Assembly (NCBI GenBank): GCA_020881915.1
Contig: JAJFPB010000006.1
Location: forward strand, 3,534,001-3,598,000
Length of the DNA stretch: 64,000 bases
Direction of reading: 5' to 3'
DNA from: Paramyrothecium sp. XJ0827
Taxonomy: Eukaryota > Ascomycota > Sordariomycetes > Hypocreales > Stachybotryaceae
Part shown: positions 1-14,071 of the stretch, one piece after another
Position numbering within the stretch: position 1 is the stretch's first letter
How the letters are laid out: each line of letters opens with the position of its first letter
Position numbers and translations under genes: made by a program
Notes under the pieces: generated by a model
Seen by the model: the letters and a program-made list of their open reading frames with translations, nothing else
Told to the model about the DNA's origin: nothing
The model's database searches: none

Positions 1-3000
1 TTATACCATCTCTATTTCCTATATTATCATCCATCCTCGGTTGGCGTTGCCCGTCCCCGTCTCCAGCAGATACGGCTCGATACGTGACACAAAGATCGGA
101 GGGCTGGATATGATGCTTACTCCCCCTGCCTCTTTCCCTGGGCGCCGCCCGGTGGCCAAGCATCCTCCGTTTCGGTGAGAATGCTGACAAGATGCCACTC
201 GCACTCATTACGGAAGGGGGAAAAGAACTTTGAATCGGGATGACTTTTGCAATCGGGCTCGGCAAGGGAGGGGAGGGGGAGGGGGCCTTGGTGTGGTGCA
301 TCGTGAGCCATCCTTTACTTTCTGCACATTTGGACAATGCCGGAGCATGTGGCCTCGTCTTGCTGCGTCCCCGCCAAGACCGCGATGGTGTAAGAGCTAG
401 ACGAACTGTATCACCCAAGTGTACAGAGTAGACCGGCTAGATCAGGGATTCGATTTCCCCCAGCAGACAAGGCGTCCAGGAGCATTGAGAGCGCCTGCGG
501 TGAGTGCCTTCTCTAAGCTCTGACAAAGCCTTCTTCGTCCCCTCCTGGCGGGTTTTCGTGTGGGTGTAACATGAGCAATGATGGGGTTCAGCCGCATGCA
601 CTGTCTACGCCTCAAGTCTCATAACACCATCAACTCCATGACCTACATTACATGCTTGACTTGACGCCTCGGGCTTTGTCTTTTTTTTTCTTCTTCTTCT
701 TTTTTTTGGTTTCTTTGTCTCCATTTACTGATATCTGAGCCTATCGCGGTGTGGGCCCAGTTGCCTTGTATTACGGAGCGACTTGTGTAAAGGCTGTTGC
801 TCCTCGCTCATCAATTGCGGGCTTCAATACTAGTTGAAGGAACCCAGAGAAGGGTGGGGATCAAATCAGACAATTCTACGAAGCCGGAGGAGTATGACGA
901 AGTAATGCGATCCTTCCCGCACGTATAGACGAAAGGGATGCACATGGCTGATCGTGCAGCAAAGTTGTGCACCTCAGGTACGTAGATGAACTGGCACCAG
1001 AAGCCTGGGACACGTTTGTTAGCGTCGGGAAGAGGCAGGGATCTCGCGAAACCGCCAAAGTCCGAGGCCCACCCACACGCCCATTCTTCGACGATCTAGA
1101 GACCAAGGGCTAAGGCTTGGGCGGGTAATATCCCACGAACTTCTGTGGGCATGGTTCTGTTCCGACCGTTGGGTGGGCTCTGGGCTTTATCATTCTACAA
1201 CAGAGTGCCATGATTCATAGTCCCCCTCTTCCACCCTAGTGGAAGAGCTTGGCACTCGTTTTTTGTTTCTTGAGGCCTCCATGCCTGCTGGGGACAAAGC
1301 TGACGGCAGGAACGGAGTAGCCTCTTGGCAGTAGAGAACTGGCTGTTTGGTTTCCATTTCGGAATATTGCCGAAAACGGACTCAACTAAGTGATTGGGCC
1401 TTCGGGGCGCCGGAGCTTGCCAACTCCCATCCTGACGGTGTAGCACACTTCTGGAGACCTTGGTTCGTTAGTTCACGAGCAAATCCCTTTGAGCAACGGG
1501 GGTGCAGCCGTTAGACTCAGTAGCAGCATCCGGTGATCCGGTGCGACTCGGCCCCCGTTAGTCGGACCCTGCAGCTAGCGAGCTTACTGCGGCGGTGGAC
1601 ACTATAGTCGGGACGAAGATGAGCAAAACAACCTGGAAACACTCATCATGTTATACGATAGGCTTTCCGCCGAGCGAAACTGGCGCGCTGCACTCAGGGT
1701 CTTTTGTCCGTCCTGGCTGCGGACTTCGTTTGCCAGCGTAAGACGGCGGTCCAGACTTTCGGCCGCGGCGCATGATGTCGCCTGATAGGGCTGGGGACGA
1801 ATCGCCCGCCTGAACTTCCTTAAAGGGATTATTTGGACTTTGGTCGTTTAGAAGGATTGGCGCGCGCACACCTAGTCCAGAGGGCTGAGGTAGCCTAATC
1901 CGTTTCCCTCGTGGCGGGAAGCGAGTTGCATATTCCTTGCCCTCGCACCGCCCAGCTCGGATTGTGGCCCGTAATATTCACCCATCCGATCCATATGTCT
2001 TACTGGGGGGGGGGAGATGACATTCAAGAGACAAGGCGTTCATATCGTCGCAGGAGGCGGGTCCTTCCCTTACTATTGATGACACGCTTTCTAGTGTTGC
2101 ATTATACGGGCCCTACTCGCTTGAGGCGCAAGTTTGGGCTCGCGCCGTGGGTTTGATCATTATACGGAGTACGGGAGCGAGGAAGCGCGGCGCGAAATGA
2201 TGAGCGGGTGGGACGTGCGCTCTCGTCTCGCACAGTCGCCTATGCTCGGGGTGATGCGGACACTACCTCCGCTTTTGGGAGGTTATCCAAAAACCCCGTG
2301 CCTGGCGAGAGGATTCGGAGTCCTTGGACGAACCATGCCGGCGACGGCTCTCGAAGACTCCCTGGAAGGAGATGCCGAGCAGGAATGGGGGGCGTGCGGA
2401 CGATGATGTTGGGCAGGCGTTCGCATACAGTTGCGTGCCCCTTGTTCTTCGCTCTCTGTTCTCCCGTCTGAATATGGATATGAACAGGGCCTCCAAGCAA
2501 AAACACTCGAGCCACCATGGACAACTTGCGTTTATGTCGCCAGGTGAGGCCACCGGATCCGCTCGGGAGATTTGGGATCCCTCCGCCGCTGGCGATGCCG
2601 AGGCACCGTTCCGTCACAAGCGGGCAGGTCGTCGGCCGACAGTAGGGTATAAGGGGGGGGGAACGAGTAAGAGGTCGCTACGCGAAAGGGCTCCCGGCCC
2701 CATGTAAGTCATTAGGGCGCCAAGGAATAATACCTGCTCGTTAATCCTTAATTACCGGCAGCTTTCAATTCCATGAAATGGGGACACGGTACTCCGAGGC
2801 AAGGTCCGACACCTCCTCCTTGTCCCTCCCCCCCCTGGTCCCTCCTCCTTCGTACCCCAATGAGGAAGCAAGCCCACAGCGTAGTCTCCACTCGAAACCC
2901 GATAGGGCTGTCCCTTTTCGGGAAAACAGTCAGCACTGGGGGGGGACGAATGGGGGGCCGGAGAGAGAGTTGTGGGACCGGCTGGGGGCGCCACAGCGAA

Positions 3001-6000
3001 ATGCCCAGGCCAAAAGCTACGCCGCAGCGAGCGAGCGAATAGGCGAGGCGAGGTGAGGGTGAGGTGAGGTCAAGGGCTGGGTTTCGACCTGTGGGGGCTT
3101 ATTTCGTGCCAATGGGTTTAGATTACGACTGAGTCCTGGGTTTTCGGCTCTCGAGGTGAAGGGAGGGGAGTGCCAAGGACGCAATAGATTAGAGGTTCAA
3201 GTGAAGTGGGCTTGCAGCGTATGAGCTCGGTAAATGGTGAGTTATGTCATAGTATCCATGGCACAGGGCAGACTTGTGGTTCCCGGGGTTTCCTGCTGGT
3301 TTGTTGTTGCGACTCGGGAAGTGGTTCAGACGTCCTCTCAAGCGCTCAACGTCGGAACCGCACAGAGGGATCGTGCAGAGGCAGCGAGGCCTACGAGTAA
3401 CGGCAAATAAAATTAACAAGTGATAGAAGACACAATCGAAAGCCTCTAATCCTATTTTTGTCTAAATTTATCAATGTCGAGTCAAGTTTTCTTTCCCAAC
3501 CTCTTCGCCCAGTCCTATGTTATCAATGTTGCCTACCCTATATGCGCATCGAATAGATGACAATGCGAGAACGGCCATCACCATGCATATGTGGGGATGA
3601 CACTCGGCAACCTACCGAAGGGCGCAAAGTCTCCAAGTATAGTTGGAATGATCTTACATGAAGTGACTGTGGCGATTGTTTGTCAGATGGAGTTGCCTTG
3701 CGCATCACGTCCCCATGTACGCCAGAGTTGATGCAACCTCGAAAGTGATCCACATCTGTTGGACATCAGCATCGCAGTACTTGCCTCAGCAGCAACCGAA
3801 CTCGTCTACAACCTGGCAAGGTAACTGTCGTAACTCAATGCAACTTCATCTATCAGAATGTGAAACGACAGCACAGTCGGCTTGAGCTGACGCGGTGCTC
3901 ATGCAACCCACTCACCCTCCATCAAGACATGGTAACGTTTGCGCGTAAATCAGGCTCTCGGGCAAGGACATATCACAAAAGCCGCAGGCGCAGTTGAGAA
4001 GCTTGGTTGGATCCTAGGTCTTCCCTGCTGCCCCCAACAAAGCCGCAACATTGGAAATGTAACTGTGGATCATGGGCAATATACGAAGCTGCATGTCTCT
4101 GAAGTTGCCACAATGCCACTCACCACCCCCAAACTGACTCGCTGCCCACTGAGACATTGACTTCGTACGGAGAACTTACAAATGGACAAGGGGCCTGCTA
4201 TGTAAGCAGGTTTCTATATGTAGACACGGGCTGGAACTAAGCCCCCCTAAATGAATGGGACGTTGTCTGCAGAGTTGCATCAGGGCTTTTGCCTGTCCGC
4301 GAGTTGGGTTGAGAACAACCCGAGAAGGTAGCATTCCCATACAGAGACATGGGAATAGGCCGAGATACGGAGACATTATGGATGGTAAACCGGGATATTC
4401 GGAGACAAGCCCTTGGTTTCGTATCGGGTTGCCACCCGAGCGGACAAGTTCCTAGATCGACAGGCCGAGGCAATATAGCAGACACTCATCGTTCTCGCAC
4501 AAAGCAATATACAATCCAAGTGATCGAACCAGGCTAATAGTAGTGATGTACCCAGTGTCAAGGCATATTGCTTTGGAGGCCGCCCCCTCGTTGTCTTCCC
4601 GCAACGGCCGTATCGACACTGCACTGGCAGTATATGACATCACGGCACAACCAGACAACTCCCTGCCGTTGCAATAAGCTCTCACAAGGCTCTATCTCAC
4701 CAACATCTCCAAGGCCATCCTCCAGGCCACCCTCTTGCTGGCCCCCCCCGGCCGGTTCCCGCCGGCAGATCGTCCCCTTCCATCTACGCTGGGCAGGGCG
4801 CCCAGCGGCCGCAACGGGCAAAACATGTCGTGCATCGCACACCCCCAGAATCTGGGTGAAGAAATGCCCTGTGTAACCGGCAACCGCACCGACAAAAGAT
4901 CAGAATCGGAAAGGCAAAGAAACCAGGCGTGGGAAAAGGGGGCGTAATGACACGCCTCGTCCGGGGGGCTCCCTCGTCCAGTGTAACTGCTACGGCAGCA
5001 GCCGGAGGAACGGGCGCCGATGAGGCTGGGTGTCTGGCTACCAAGGTGGCCTCCCGGGATGGGAAGAGGAGGGGGGTGAGTGGTGAAAGGTGAGATATAC
5101 ACAGAGTGAGAGTGAGAGTGAGAAAAGTGGCCGGTGAGCTTTCGCACTTTGTGTCACTGGCCGTGATGGGGGGCCCCAGGCGTCTACATACGTGGTACTG
5201 CGCAGCCAGAACAGCTCGCATGAGCGCATACAGATGTAAGTCGAGGGGGGTGGTGGGCACGCGAATGGAAATCTCCGAGGCTCTTCTGGCGCCTGTTGGC
5301 CGGCAGCGTGGATCGCTCAACAAAAAAAAACACAAACACATGCGACATGCTGCGCGAGCTGAAATAAGAATGTGGTTGCGAGAAACGCTGGCTGGGAGGG
5401 TGCGTGATTGGTGCCTGATGGTTTGCTCTCAACCGGTCGAGGTCGGCGAAGGCGGCGGCTTTGGAGCTGAACGATCCGATCTACGGGGAGGAGGAGCATA
5501 CAGCGCTTGCTGCGACCGAGAGTCAATCTTGGCCGTGCTGATTCTTCATCTTGGGAGCGCTATGAGAGGTGTAGTTGCGCAGGACACTTGGTCTCGTGGG
5601 CGCACCATTGGCGTAGAGAGAAGCTCTAGTTGAGACACTGGACAGTTGAGACATCTGGGAGCTTTACGTGCTCTTCAAACAGCTTCATCTAAGCCTTGGG
5701 GTTTGATGTCTGATGTCTATTCCACAGCAGAACAATGCAAAGTGGAATATATGAATATAGCCCATGCCATCGATAGCAGAAAGCGGCCCAACATCCACCC
5801 TCCCACCCATTCACGTACACGGACACACACAGACTCACACCACAGTGATTCCAGATGGCTGCGCGCACGCACGCCCCATACGTTCGAGGCGACCTCTTCA
5901 ACGCCAAGCAACGTCAGAAACCCAAACCGGCAATAAGGTGTAGGTAGGGCTGTTGGTAAGCGGAGGAGAGCCCACACAGCGTCGCATCCACGTCCAGAGG

Positions 6001-8035
6001 CATGCTAGCTGCTCGCCAACCCGGCGAGGCCCGCTTGCGAGGCAACGCTCTCCCACCATTCGCACAATCCACAGGAGACGAGCGACGACAAAGTTGCATT
6101 TTTCTTACCTCTCTCCCCTCACGCAGCCCCGCTCGCCGTGTTTGACGTGCAGCCCATGAGGAATGCCCGCGCAGGGCACGTGGTTGGCGTGCTGGCAGCG
6201 TGCTCGGGGGCGGGAAAAAAAAAAAGGTTGTGGTTGTAACCATAACAGAGCGTGGCGCGGCTGTTCTTTGTGCGAATAATAGAACGAGGCAGAGCTCTGC
6301 TGTGTACTGTGGCAACAGGGTCAAATAGAGGAACTAAGGCAGGGAGAGACAGAGTGGAGGCAGAGTCTGCCCTACTAGGCGAACCACTCGGTGCAACCCT
6401 ACTGTACGTTGGCGTCGGCCGATGTTGCCATTCTGCATATGGAACGGATTAACACGTCAGCCACCTGTCTATACCCGGGAGAGAAGAAAGGGACATAGCC
6501 GTAGTCGTAGCCGTAGCCGTAGCAGAGCTCCGGGGCCGGATGCCTCTGACGGTGGGTAAGGGACAGCCCATCGCGCCTCGACTGCAGAGCAGCGCAGCGC
6601 AGCGATCTGATGCCCGTCGCTGGGCCTCTTCTTCAGCCTGTGCTCCTCCATTCGGGCTCAACCGCGCGGGCGACGCTGCCAGACGAGAAGTCGGTGACGG
6701 CACTTGCCGTCGACGCACCTGATACCCGGCCCGCGCGCATGGGGAGGCGCCAGAAGCGGTGCTGTTGCCGCCCATCCCCCCGCTTCTCCAGCCGTCCTGC
6801 GGCTATGTGCAGCTCTCTTGCGTGTGTGTTGTGTGTTGTGTGATGTCTCTCCTTCTGCGTCTCGGGAGCGCGCGGACCCCGTTGAAGACGGGACGGGAAA
6901 GGGGGGGGGATTGACGGAATGCCTTCCGTCGAACCAAACGACGAAACCAAAAAAACACCAGAAAGTGCGGAAGAGATGGAAGAAAGTGGAGAAAAAGAGC
7001 GCTGTATTTGCTATGAGTAAGCTGCTGTGCAACGCTGGGGGTGGTATTTTGTGAGGGAAGGGAAGGGAAGGTAGGCAGAAGTAAGCCCGTGCGAACCCAA
7101 TGTGTGAGGGGACAGATGCAATGGGGACACGAGAAGACTCGAGACGGAGACGAGATGAGACCGGCGAGCGTGCTCTGGCAAGCGGAGACGGTAGCATTGC
7201 GAGCACAGAGAGGTAGTCATGTCGTGCTGCGTCGCGTCGTGGGGTAAAAAGGCACAGAGTCGCACTGCACCCAGCACCGCCTCACTTGTGCTTGCTCTGA
7301 TTGCTACGTTAAGTTATCTTCAAGCAGGGGGGATGAGAAGAGGGGGCCAATATACATAGATTTCGTTATCGAATGCGCCGTCGATCCTGGCCCGTTTTCG
7401 GCCTGCCGCTCGCCCGCTGCCACCCCCCCCGCCATTGCAGACGGGACGGATCTAGCCCCCGTTGGAGGGCGATTGGGACTGGACGGGAAAAGGGACCGGG
7501 GATCAAGGGACAGAAGACATCCCGTGCGTGTGAGTGTTGAGCGCGTCTCGGGAGCATCATGATCCGATGCAGTGCACGGAACGGGAAATACGAAGACCTT
7601 GGCCGACAAGGGGGAGAAAGACGATCAAGAGGTCCAAAGAAGGAAAGAAAAGGGAAAAAGAAAAGCAAACCATGACTTTCAACCTTGTTCCACCATCAGG
7701 ATGGGCGAACGCTTTGGACGATGGGAGCACCGCCGTGGATCATTGGGTAGAACGAACAGGCACGCCTCCCCCTGAGCAGAGCAGCGGACAGCCCTACCGT
7801 CGCAAAGAGAGACAAACAGACAGAAAGACGGAGAGAAGAGGAAAGCGTCGTGTCTGACGGCTCCGGCGACAGGGCCGTCCGTGCCCACGGGTCACGGTCG
7901 ACGACCGCCTACCCATGAAACCGCCATCCGATCTGCCGCGACCTTTTGTTGGCCCCCGCTTCCCACGAGACGCACTTTCCTCCCTCGATCGTGTGAAAGC
8001 GGCCGTTGTCTCGTCCTCCAGACGCCGCCCTCAGC

Positions 8036-8072
8036 CTCTCTCTCTGTCTCTGCCTCTGCCTCTGTCTCTGTC
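8036..8072. repeat. Imperfect TCTCTG/TGCCTC hexamer tract
   Basis: A pyrimidine-rich tract with an approximate six-base period (TCTCTG, with TGCCTC variants). It lies in non-coding DNA about 0.9 kb beyond the 3' end of the regulator gene. Confidence 0.8.
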
Positions 8073-8220
8073 GGACAGACCGGAGCAATGCCACCAAAGA
8101 AGCGATGGGGGAGCGAGCGAGGGCGTGGGAAATCTTTCAGGAAACGAGTCCCTGTTTGCTGGCGTGCAACAATCGTGTCGAGACACCGACGGTGAGTTGA
8201 ATGGAACATTGTATTGTGCT

Positions 8221-8223
<3 letters not shown>

Positions 8224-8247
<24 letters not shown>
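8224..8247. repeat. (GAC)8 trinucleotide microsatellite
   Basis: Eight perfect GAC units in a row in non-coding DNA. It could encode poly-Asp or poly-Thr in some frames, but no gene around it is supported. Confidence 0.9.
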
Positions 8248-8251
<4 letters not shown>

Positions 8252-8941
8252 GACCTGCGACTGTGGTTTCGGCGATTGACGCACACGCCCCCCTTAGGTC
8301 TGCTAGTGATTTCATTTTATTGTGTTTTTTTACGGGCTTTGCTAAGTCTCTTTTTTCTTCTTTCTTTTCTAGATGCAAACAAATCCAGGAAAGGAAACGT
8401 GACACCAAAAACTAACAGGAAACCAGTTGCTGCGGGAGTTTGGTCGGCGTGTTGTAGAGGACCAGAGTGTTGGTTTCGCATGGAAACCCTCAAGTAGAAT
8501 CCCACCACCAAAATAAAAATAAAATAAATAAGAAGAAATCCAATCTTCACGAAGAATCGCCCCTTGTGAACGCCCATCGCTGATACCCAGAAGCGCCGGT
8601 GGAAAGCAAAAACATATATCCCCTCCCCATAGACAGAAAATGACATCTGTATCATAAGAGACCTCGACATCGTAACAGTGTTAAATACAAAACCACGCCT
8701 GGGAACGCTGAGAAGGAGAAACAGGGCTTCCGTGTCATTCATTCTCGTGCCTCGTGGGACCGGTCGTAAACGGCAACAGCCCCAGTCTGAAGTTGGACGA
8801 GCCTGCTTTCTCGGAGAGTCAAGCTTTTTGAGCGGGACCTGCCGTTGATTGGTGTGTGGGCCAGCCGCCTTGCGCAGTGAGCAGGACGTTTGGAGCATCG
8901 CTGGAATGACCATCGAATCCCCCTCGCTCAGCGTTCTCCAC

Positions 8942-11239
8942 TTACGCGATAGACTCTCGGAAGGTGTTGAAGACACCTTCACCGGGTGGGTTGTGGACCA
9001 GGTCTACCCACATGATGTCCTTGACACGGTCGACGCATTCTTGCCAGGTGCGACCGTGGAGCAGCTCTGCGGCGATGGGAATCATCCAAGGCTCGTCGGG
9101 GTTGTAAAGGCAGATGGACCCAATCAGGAACATCCACAGCTGCAGGTCAGCGGACGCAGGGTCGTAGGGGTCCAGCTTCTCGATGCACTCGCGCAGCCGG
9201 TTCCTCAGGTACGGGTAGTTGTTCTTGAGGCCGGGCGTGTACAGGAAGATGGACACCTCGTACGCGAGGAGGCCGGTGCGGAGAGCCTCCTCGATGATCT
9301 CGTCGTCGTCGGTGCTGTACTGCAGGGCGAGGAGGCGGTACTGGACCGAAACCATAGACTGCTCGTGAACGTCAGGATCCAGCTTCTTCTTGGACTTGAG
9401 CAGCGTGTTGACTATGTTGGTGAATGACCGCATGTCGTTGAAGATATCCAGCAGTCTGGGGTCTACACCGTGCAGTAGGGGCTGGATGCGCTTTGGCGAT
9501 GGAAGGCGGTACATGGGGTACTTGTTGAGGAAATCCTCGAAGAAGGGCGCCCAGATGAGCTCCTCGTCGTAGAAACAAGGTTTCGCGCCCGTCTTGATGC
9601 ACCATCCGAGCTCGACACTGGGCCGACGTTAGCTCCAGCTCCACGAACCAAACCCACTTCCCGAGACGCTAGCACAACATACCGGCAAATCTTGACCTGC
9701 AGCTCCCTGTTCGACTTGTAGCCCTTCAGACCACCCCGCAACTGCAGCATCTGCCTCAGACCCTGCACGTGGGCCTGGTTCGAGACGACGTCGTCGGCAG
9801 CGTCAGATGCGAGCGCCAGGTTGACAACGATGGCCGTCGTCGGGTCGTCCACCTGAATGCTGCTCTCCTTGATGCGCTGCTGCAGCATGTCAATGGTGCG
9901 GCGCAGGTACAGCTGCGTCTTGCGAGAGAACTTGGTATCATTCTTGAAACGGGGCTCGAAGCCGCTCGGCTTGTTGCCGACAATGTCAACCATGGCGCTG
10001 ATGGCGAAGAGGCAGGCCTGCAAGTAGGCCGGGTCGCGCATGATGTTGACGAACCAAGTGCTGCGGCAGTGGTCGACATGGAAGCACCATTCGATGGGGT
10101 ACATGGTCTCCTTGATGGAAATCATGACTGTAGGAAGTTGCCTGTCAGGATTTCCACGCCCACACACAGAGACAAGACACCCTGAACTACGAAGGGACCC
10201 ATTGATCAAAAGTGGAAGGGAAACAACTCACACTTGTAAAGCAGGCGCCGCTCGGGGTCGAAGATATCCTCGGAGAAGTGGTGGAGGTTCAAGTCGTTCG
10301 GCGAATACGTCAAGACGGGCAGCTGAGGCGCGCATGCCTCGGTCTGGGAACTGAAGAGAGCGACCTCGGAGGAGAGGGCGCTCAGGTCGTACGAAGTCAG
10401 ATCCCCAAAGTCAAGAGAGGACTTGTCGCTGCTGGGGTCGGTGCCGCCATCACTGTCGGGCGTGAGGTCGGGCATGGACTCGGCCTCCCCCTCGACCTCG
10501 TGCTCCTGGACGAGGGACGGGGTCTTCTTCTTTGTGTTCTTGCCGCGCATGACATGGCTGCGGATGAATTTGCGGGTTTCGGATGGAGATTTCCCCACGG
10601 AGTCGACCGAGATGAAGGCAAACTGCTTGGCTGCGGTCGTGTTAACATTTTTGTTCGACACCCCAAAGATGTGACGTTGCGACGTTGTGCCGCTGGGTTA
10701 TGACGTCGACCCAGGTTTAAGGCTGAGACTCGTCTAAAAAGCACGCAGCCGCCGCCGCCCACTCGTACATCGGAGGAATTTCCACCGCGAGCCAGCACGG
10801 GGAAAAAACCACGAAAATACCATGAAAAATGACACAAAATACGACAAATGATCAAATGCGGAAAACAATCTCCAGACTTACGCTTGGGCGGCGCTTGGGA
10901 GCTAGCCGGGCGACGGCGCGCATTCTGGGCTTGGGCGGCGTGGGCCTGGGTCTGGGGCGCCCCGACGGCCCCATCGTCGTTCTGCCGGACTGTGGCGGGC
11001 ATGGCGGGGAAAGAGGGTGCCTCTGGGAAACAGGCGTTCTGCGCGAGATGGGATTTGCTGGCACCAGGCGGGCTTGAAGAATGGGAAATTGTGTTTCGGC
11101 GGTTCTGTCTTGGAGGGGCAGATCCAAGGGCATTTGTGGTGTTTGATCGACGATGGGCACCAGGAGCCAAAGTGTCCGAGGCGGGTTGGCTCGGGGGGAG
11201 AATTGGACGGCCACGGCGGGCCAGCAGCAGGGGGTCCAT
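8942..11239 (-). CDS. Fungal transcription-factor-domain protein ('tachykinin family')
   Basis: The likely exons, in transcription order, are 11239-10882, 10630-10232, 10127-9683 and 9617-8942, giving 625 residues. The three introns have donors GTAAGT, GTGAGT and GTATGT, CAG acceptors, and phases that match at each junction. The N-terminal exon is Pro/Ser/Arg-rich and low complexity. After the first junction comes the hallmark PKQFAFISVD followed by a basic patch (RSHVMRGKNTKKK), then a long helical region resembling the fungal-specific transcription factor domain seen in proteins misleadingly named tachykinin family. No Zn2Cys6 cluster is visible, so DNA binding is not shown; a nuclear regulatory role is inferred from the family. 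The start at 11239 is the first ATG of the open first exon; a later in-frame ATG in the same exon is possible. Splice structure is well supported and target genes are unknown. Confidence 0.8.
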
Positions 11240-13087
11240 CGTTATGCAGCGGCCAGTGCCTTGATTTCGAGCGAGCCCAGCCGTGATCCTCCGCCTTTCG
11301 TAAGATCTCCAGCAGGGGAGTTGCCTGTCATCGCCGATTGTGTCCTTCCGTATCGAGCTGGCCGCGGTGCATCGGCCCGCCACGTGACCAGCCCGTCCGT
11401 CTCGTCCTGCTCTGCCCCTCGAGCCTTATTCTCCAGAGCCGTCTCCCTGCGTCAGGACGGCCACTATCCAGGCACCCCTGAGCCCGGCCAAGAGACATGA
11501 TCTTCTGCAGGTGAAGAGGAGCAACTCCCGGAGCCCAGGAGTGCGCCGTTTTAGACGCGGGCCAACCTCCACGTCGAAGCATTGGCTCTGCGCGAGATGA
11601 AAGCAGAAAATACGGATACCATCCGTCCCAAATCCATGCCTTGACCTCACATCGCATCGAATCCCAACGGGTTTCAGCCGTCTCCAACGGTCAGCGGTTC
11701 GAACGGGCAGAAACCTTAATTAAAATCTTACCCGGCCAAGCCGCAGCATCGCGAGAGCACCATATGCCCTCGCTCTCCCTGTCCGACATGTGATTAGCGG
11801 ATAAACTGAGCCCACTCAGCCTAATCTGTCAACATGCCCTGCACTGGGCTCGACCTTTCACATCTCGAGTTCAGTGCCCCGAAAATAAAACCCCACAGGG
11901 CAAGTTGGCGCGCAACGGCCGGGCGAATATTGCGAGAACCGTCACCGCGCGACAGCCGACTTCATTCCTTTGTCGCCGACTTTGGCCGACGAATCCATCG
12001 AAGCCAACACGACGGACGGCTCAGGGAGAGGCCATCGATGACTTCGCTGTGCTCGTGCCTCCGATAATCCATGGGTAGCAGCAAATTTCTTCCCCTTCCT
12101 CAGGTTTCGACGTGGTCACGTCTTACGTGCAGTAGCCCGCGACATGCAGCTGCTCTCTCGTTCGCATCCACTGGAGCTTCTTACCTGATGCAGCACATTG
12201 ACGAGACGCTAAGCGCCCTGCCCAACACCCCGACCGGCGAGCTATCATCGGGCCCTGGTCACCTAATGCTCTCAGTCACAAACCCCGCAGCGCCCCTCGG
12301 CCCGAGTCGCATCATGTTGGCGGGTCGAGCTTCGCTGTGCCTCGGAAGAAATATTGGCTTCTCTAGTCGTCCTTATCTGCCACTCGAGGTGACCGCAGCC
12401 CGGCGCATTACTCGGCATACGAGCATGAGAGCAGTAGAACAGAGCAAAGCCACGGCGGCGGTGCGCTCATACATATTATGCTAGCCATTATTGTGGCGCC
12501 GAGTCGACGTCCTGCTCTACGCGCGTTGCTCAATGGGCATGATGTGATATCTCACAGGACAGAAGGGCCGTTTGCTGGCAACATCGCGCCCTCGAAAGCA
12601 GAAGCCAATTTCTAATCTTGCCGCTTGCAGAAATGATACCCATCTCGGTCCTGCTGGTTGCCCATTACCCCTCGTGCAAACGGCAGCCACAACAAGACCC
12701 GTTACGAAACGTTGAAGGCCCACTCTGAACCGGTGACAGTTTCGCAGTGCATCAAGCCAACATACCCTACCCGCTTTCGCCTGCATATGACGAGAGCCTT
12801 CAGGTGTAGGGTGTCAATTTTTCTTTGGGAAGCACCATGTTGCAGATGCGTGTTGAATATTCTCCCGATCTTTGCTTAGCCGACGAAGCAACACAGAAAA
12901 TGTTTCAGCTCCATGGCTTGATAGATACGGCCGGGGTTCGGAAGAGCGGTAGTTCTTTGCGTCTCCCGTCCCATTAATCACCCATGAAAATACTGATTGT
13001 TCTCGACCATGTTCATTATTGAAAACGTGACCTACAACAGTTGGGATGATATGCAGGGACGCGAGCTCCCTTGCATCCCCTTGAAGG

Positions 13088-14071
13088 ATGTCGCAGAGAA
13101 TTAAGGCGCTATTGATGCAAAGTCGGCATAACAATGCAAGCAGGGTCGGACTAATCATGCGAGCAGCGTTCTTCCCAGCACCATGCCAAGGTCTGGGATT
13201 CTGTAATTTGAACATCGTGGCGTGCAACAGGCATGACACTACCGAGCAAGATGATCCGATAGACCCTTATCGTAGACGTGATATGGCAACCCCGGCGAGC
13301 ATGGCGAGACCTTGCTTTCCTGGTGCGCGCCGACCATTGGCCAGTTCGTTCCACGACTCCCCGTTGCCGCTTCTGATCCATGTAACGGGGCAGCAGTGTA
13401 GCATTACCCGACGTAGCGGTAAGCTATTCTTTCCATGGCTGGCCGAGGGCAAGGTTTGGAGTTGTTCGGAGAGGGACATGAATGCCCTCACGGAAAACCC
13501 GGGCAATCAAAGCAAGACCGGCATGGATTTGGTAGTGGGAAGCCTATTGGGTCAACAGGCAGAGACGTCTTCGAAGCAACTTGCAATTATTCCGATTGTA
13601 CATGACCAAGTTGTCGAGTTGAGATGTCGCCTCCCGGTACGGATGCTGGTATTCTCTCGAACCCATGTCAAACACAGCTCGGTAGAATATGCGGCTACCG
13701 TACCTTGCTCCAGCTCGCTCTTTGTCCTCAGCACTCGAATTTCGTCCGGCACCGGGCTTATTTCTCTCGGTGTCATCCATGGTCTAGAGGGCGCTGCACA
13801 TTCTGCTGCCCGAGACCTCAAGTCGATGCAGGCTTCAACACAACCCACCTCAACCATCTCTTCCCGAAAACAGGCACTACTGGGTGGTTTACACCGGCAA
13901 GCGCTTTGTTTAAAGGCGATACTGCAGATTGCAAAGCTACTGATAAACAGAGTAATAGATGACCACATCTGTTTCACATGCTTGTTACTGTTTCTGGAAA
14001 GCATTGGTTACAAAAGACAACAACCAGCTGATAGAAATACTTTTGAGAAGTACCCTAGAAGCTTCTCTTGA
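13088..14071 (+). other. 327-codon open frame of unknown status
   Basis: An ATG-started frame open for 984 bases, the longest uninterrupted frame in the 11.2-21.2 kb desert. The translation is Ser/Arg-rich with no signal peptide, membrane segment, repeat or motif that I recognise. Opposite-strand frames of 78-150 codons overlap it, which often happens when one strand is open by chance. It may be a lineage-restricted gene, a relic or a chance frame; I favour chance or relic. Confidence 0.15.

Larger units (their letters stand above)
1..8941. other. Long gene-poor stretch, no supportable gene
   Basis: I see no gene here that I can defend. Open frames on both strands are short to moderate (up to about 220 codons), overlap one another on opposite strands, are rich in Arg, Ser and Pro and show no recognisable domain. 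The stretch contains homopolymer and microsatellite tracts (T-rich 681-717, G run near 2006, GAGGC/GAGGT 3042-3070, GTGAGA 5102-5124, CGTAGC 6499-6524, TCTCTG 8036-8072, GAC 8224-8247). Its right end is the 3' flank of the minus-strand regulator gene ending at 8942. A long non-coding transcript or a gene with very short exons cannot be excluded from sequence alone. Confidence 0.6.

Noticed and set aside
400..475. B-box-like GGATTCGATTTCC that might mark a tRNA
   Set aside because: No A box at the right distance and no acceptor stem pairing.
4784..5633. Overlapping 185-codon (-) and 175-codon (+) frames
   Set aside because: Both strands are open at the same place, driven by GC-rich and simple-repeat sequence; no domain or splice context.
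8317..8982. 221-codon minus-strand frame next to the regulator 3' end
   Set aside because: It overlaps the end of the regulator coding sequence in another frame and shows only low-complexity and hydrophobic chance stretches.
10397..11383. 328-codon unspliced frame over the first intron of the regulator gene
   Set aside because: A GTAAGT donor at 10881 and acceptor at 10631 join the first exon in phase to the conserved KQFAFISVD segment; the unspliced continuation is a shadow.
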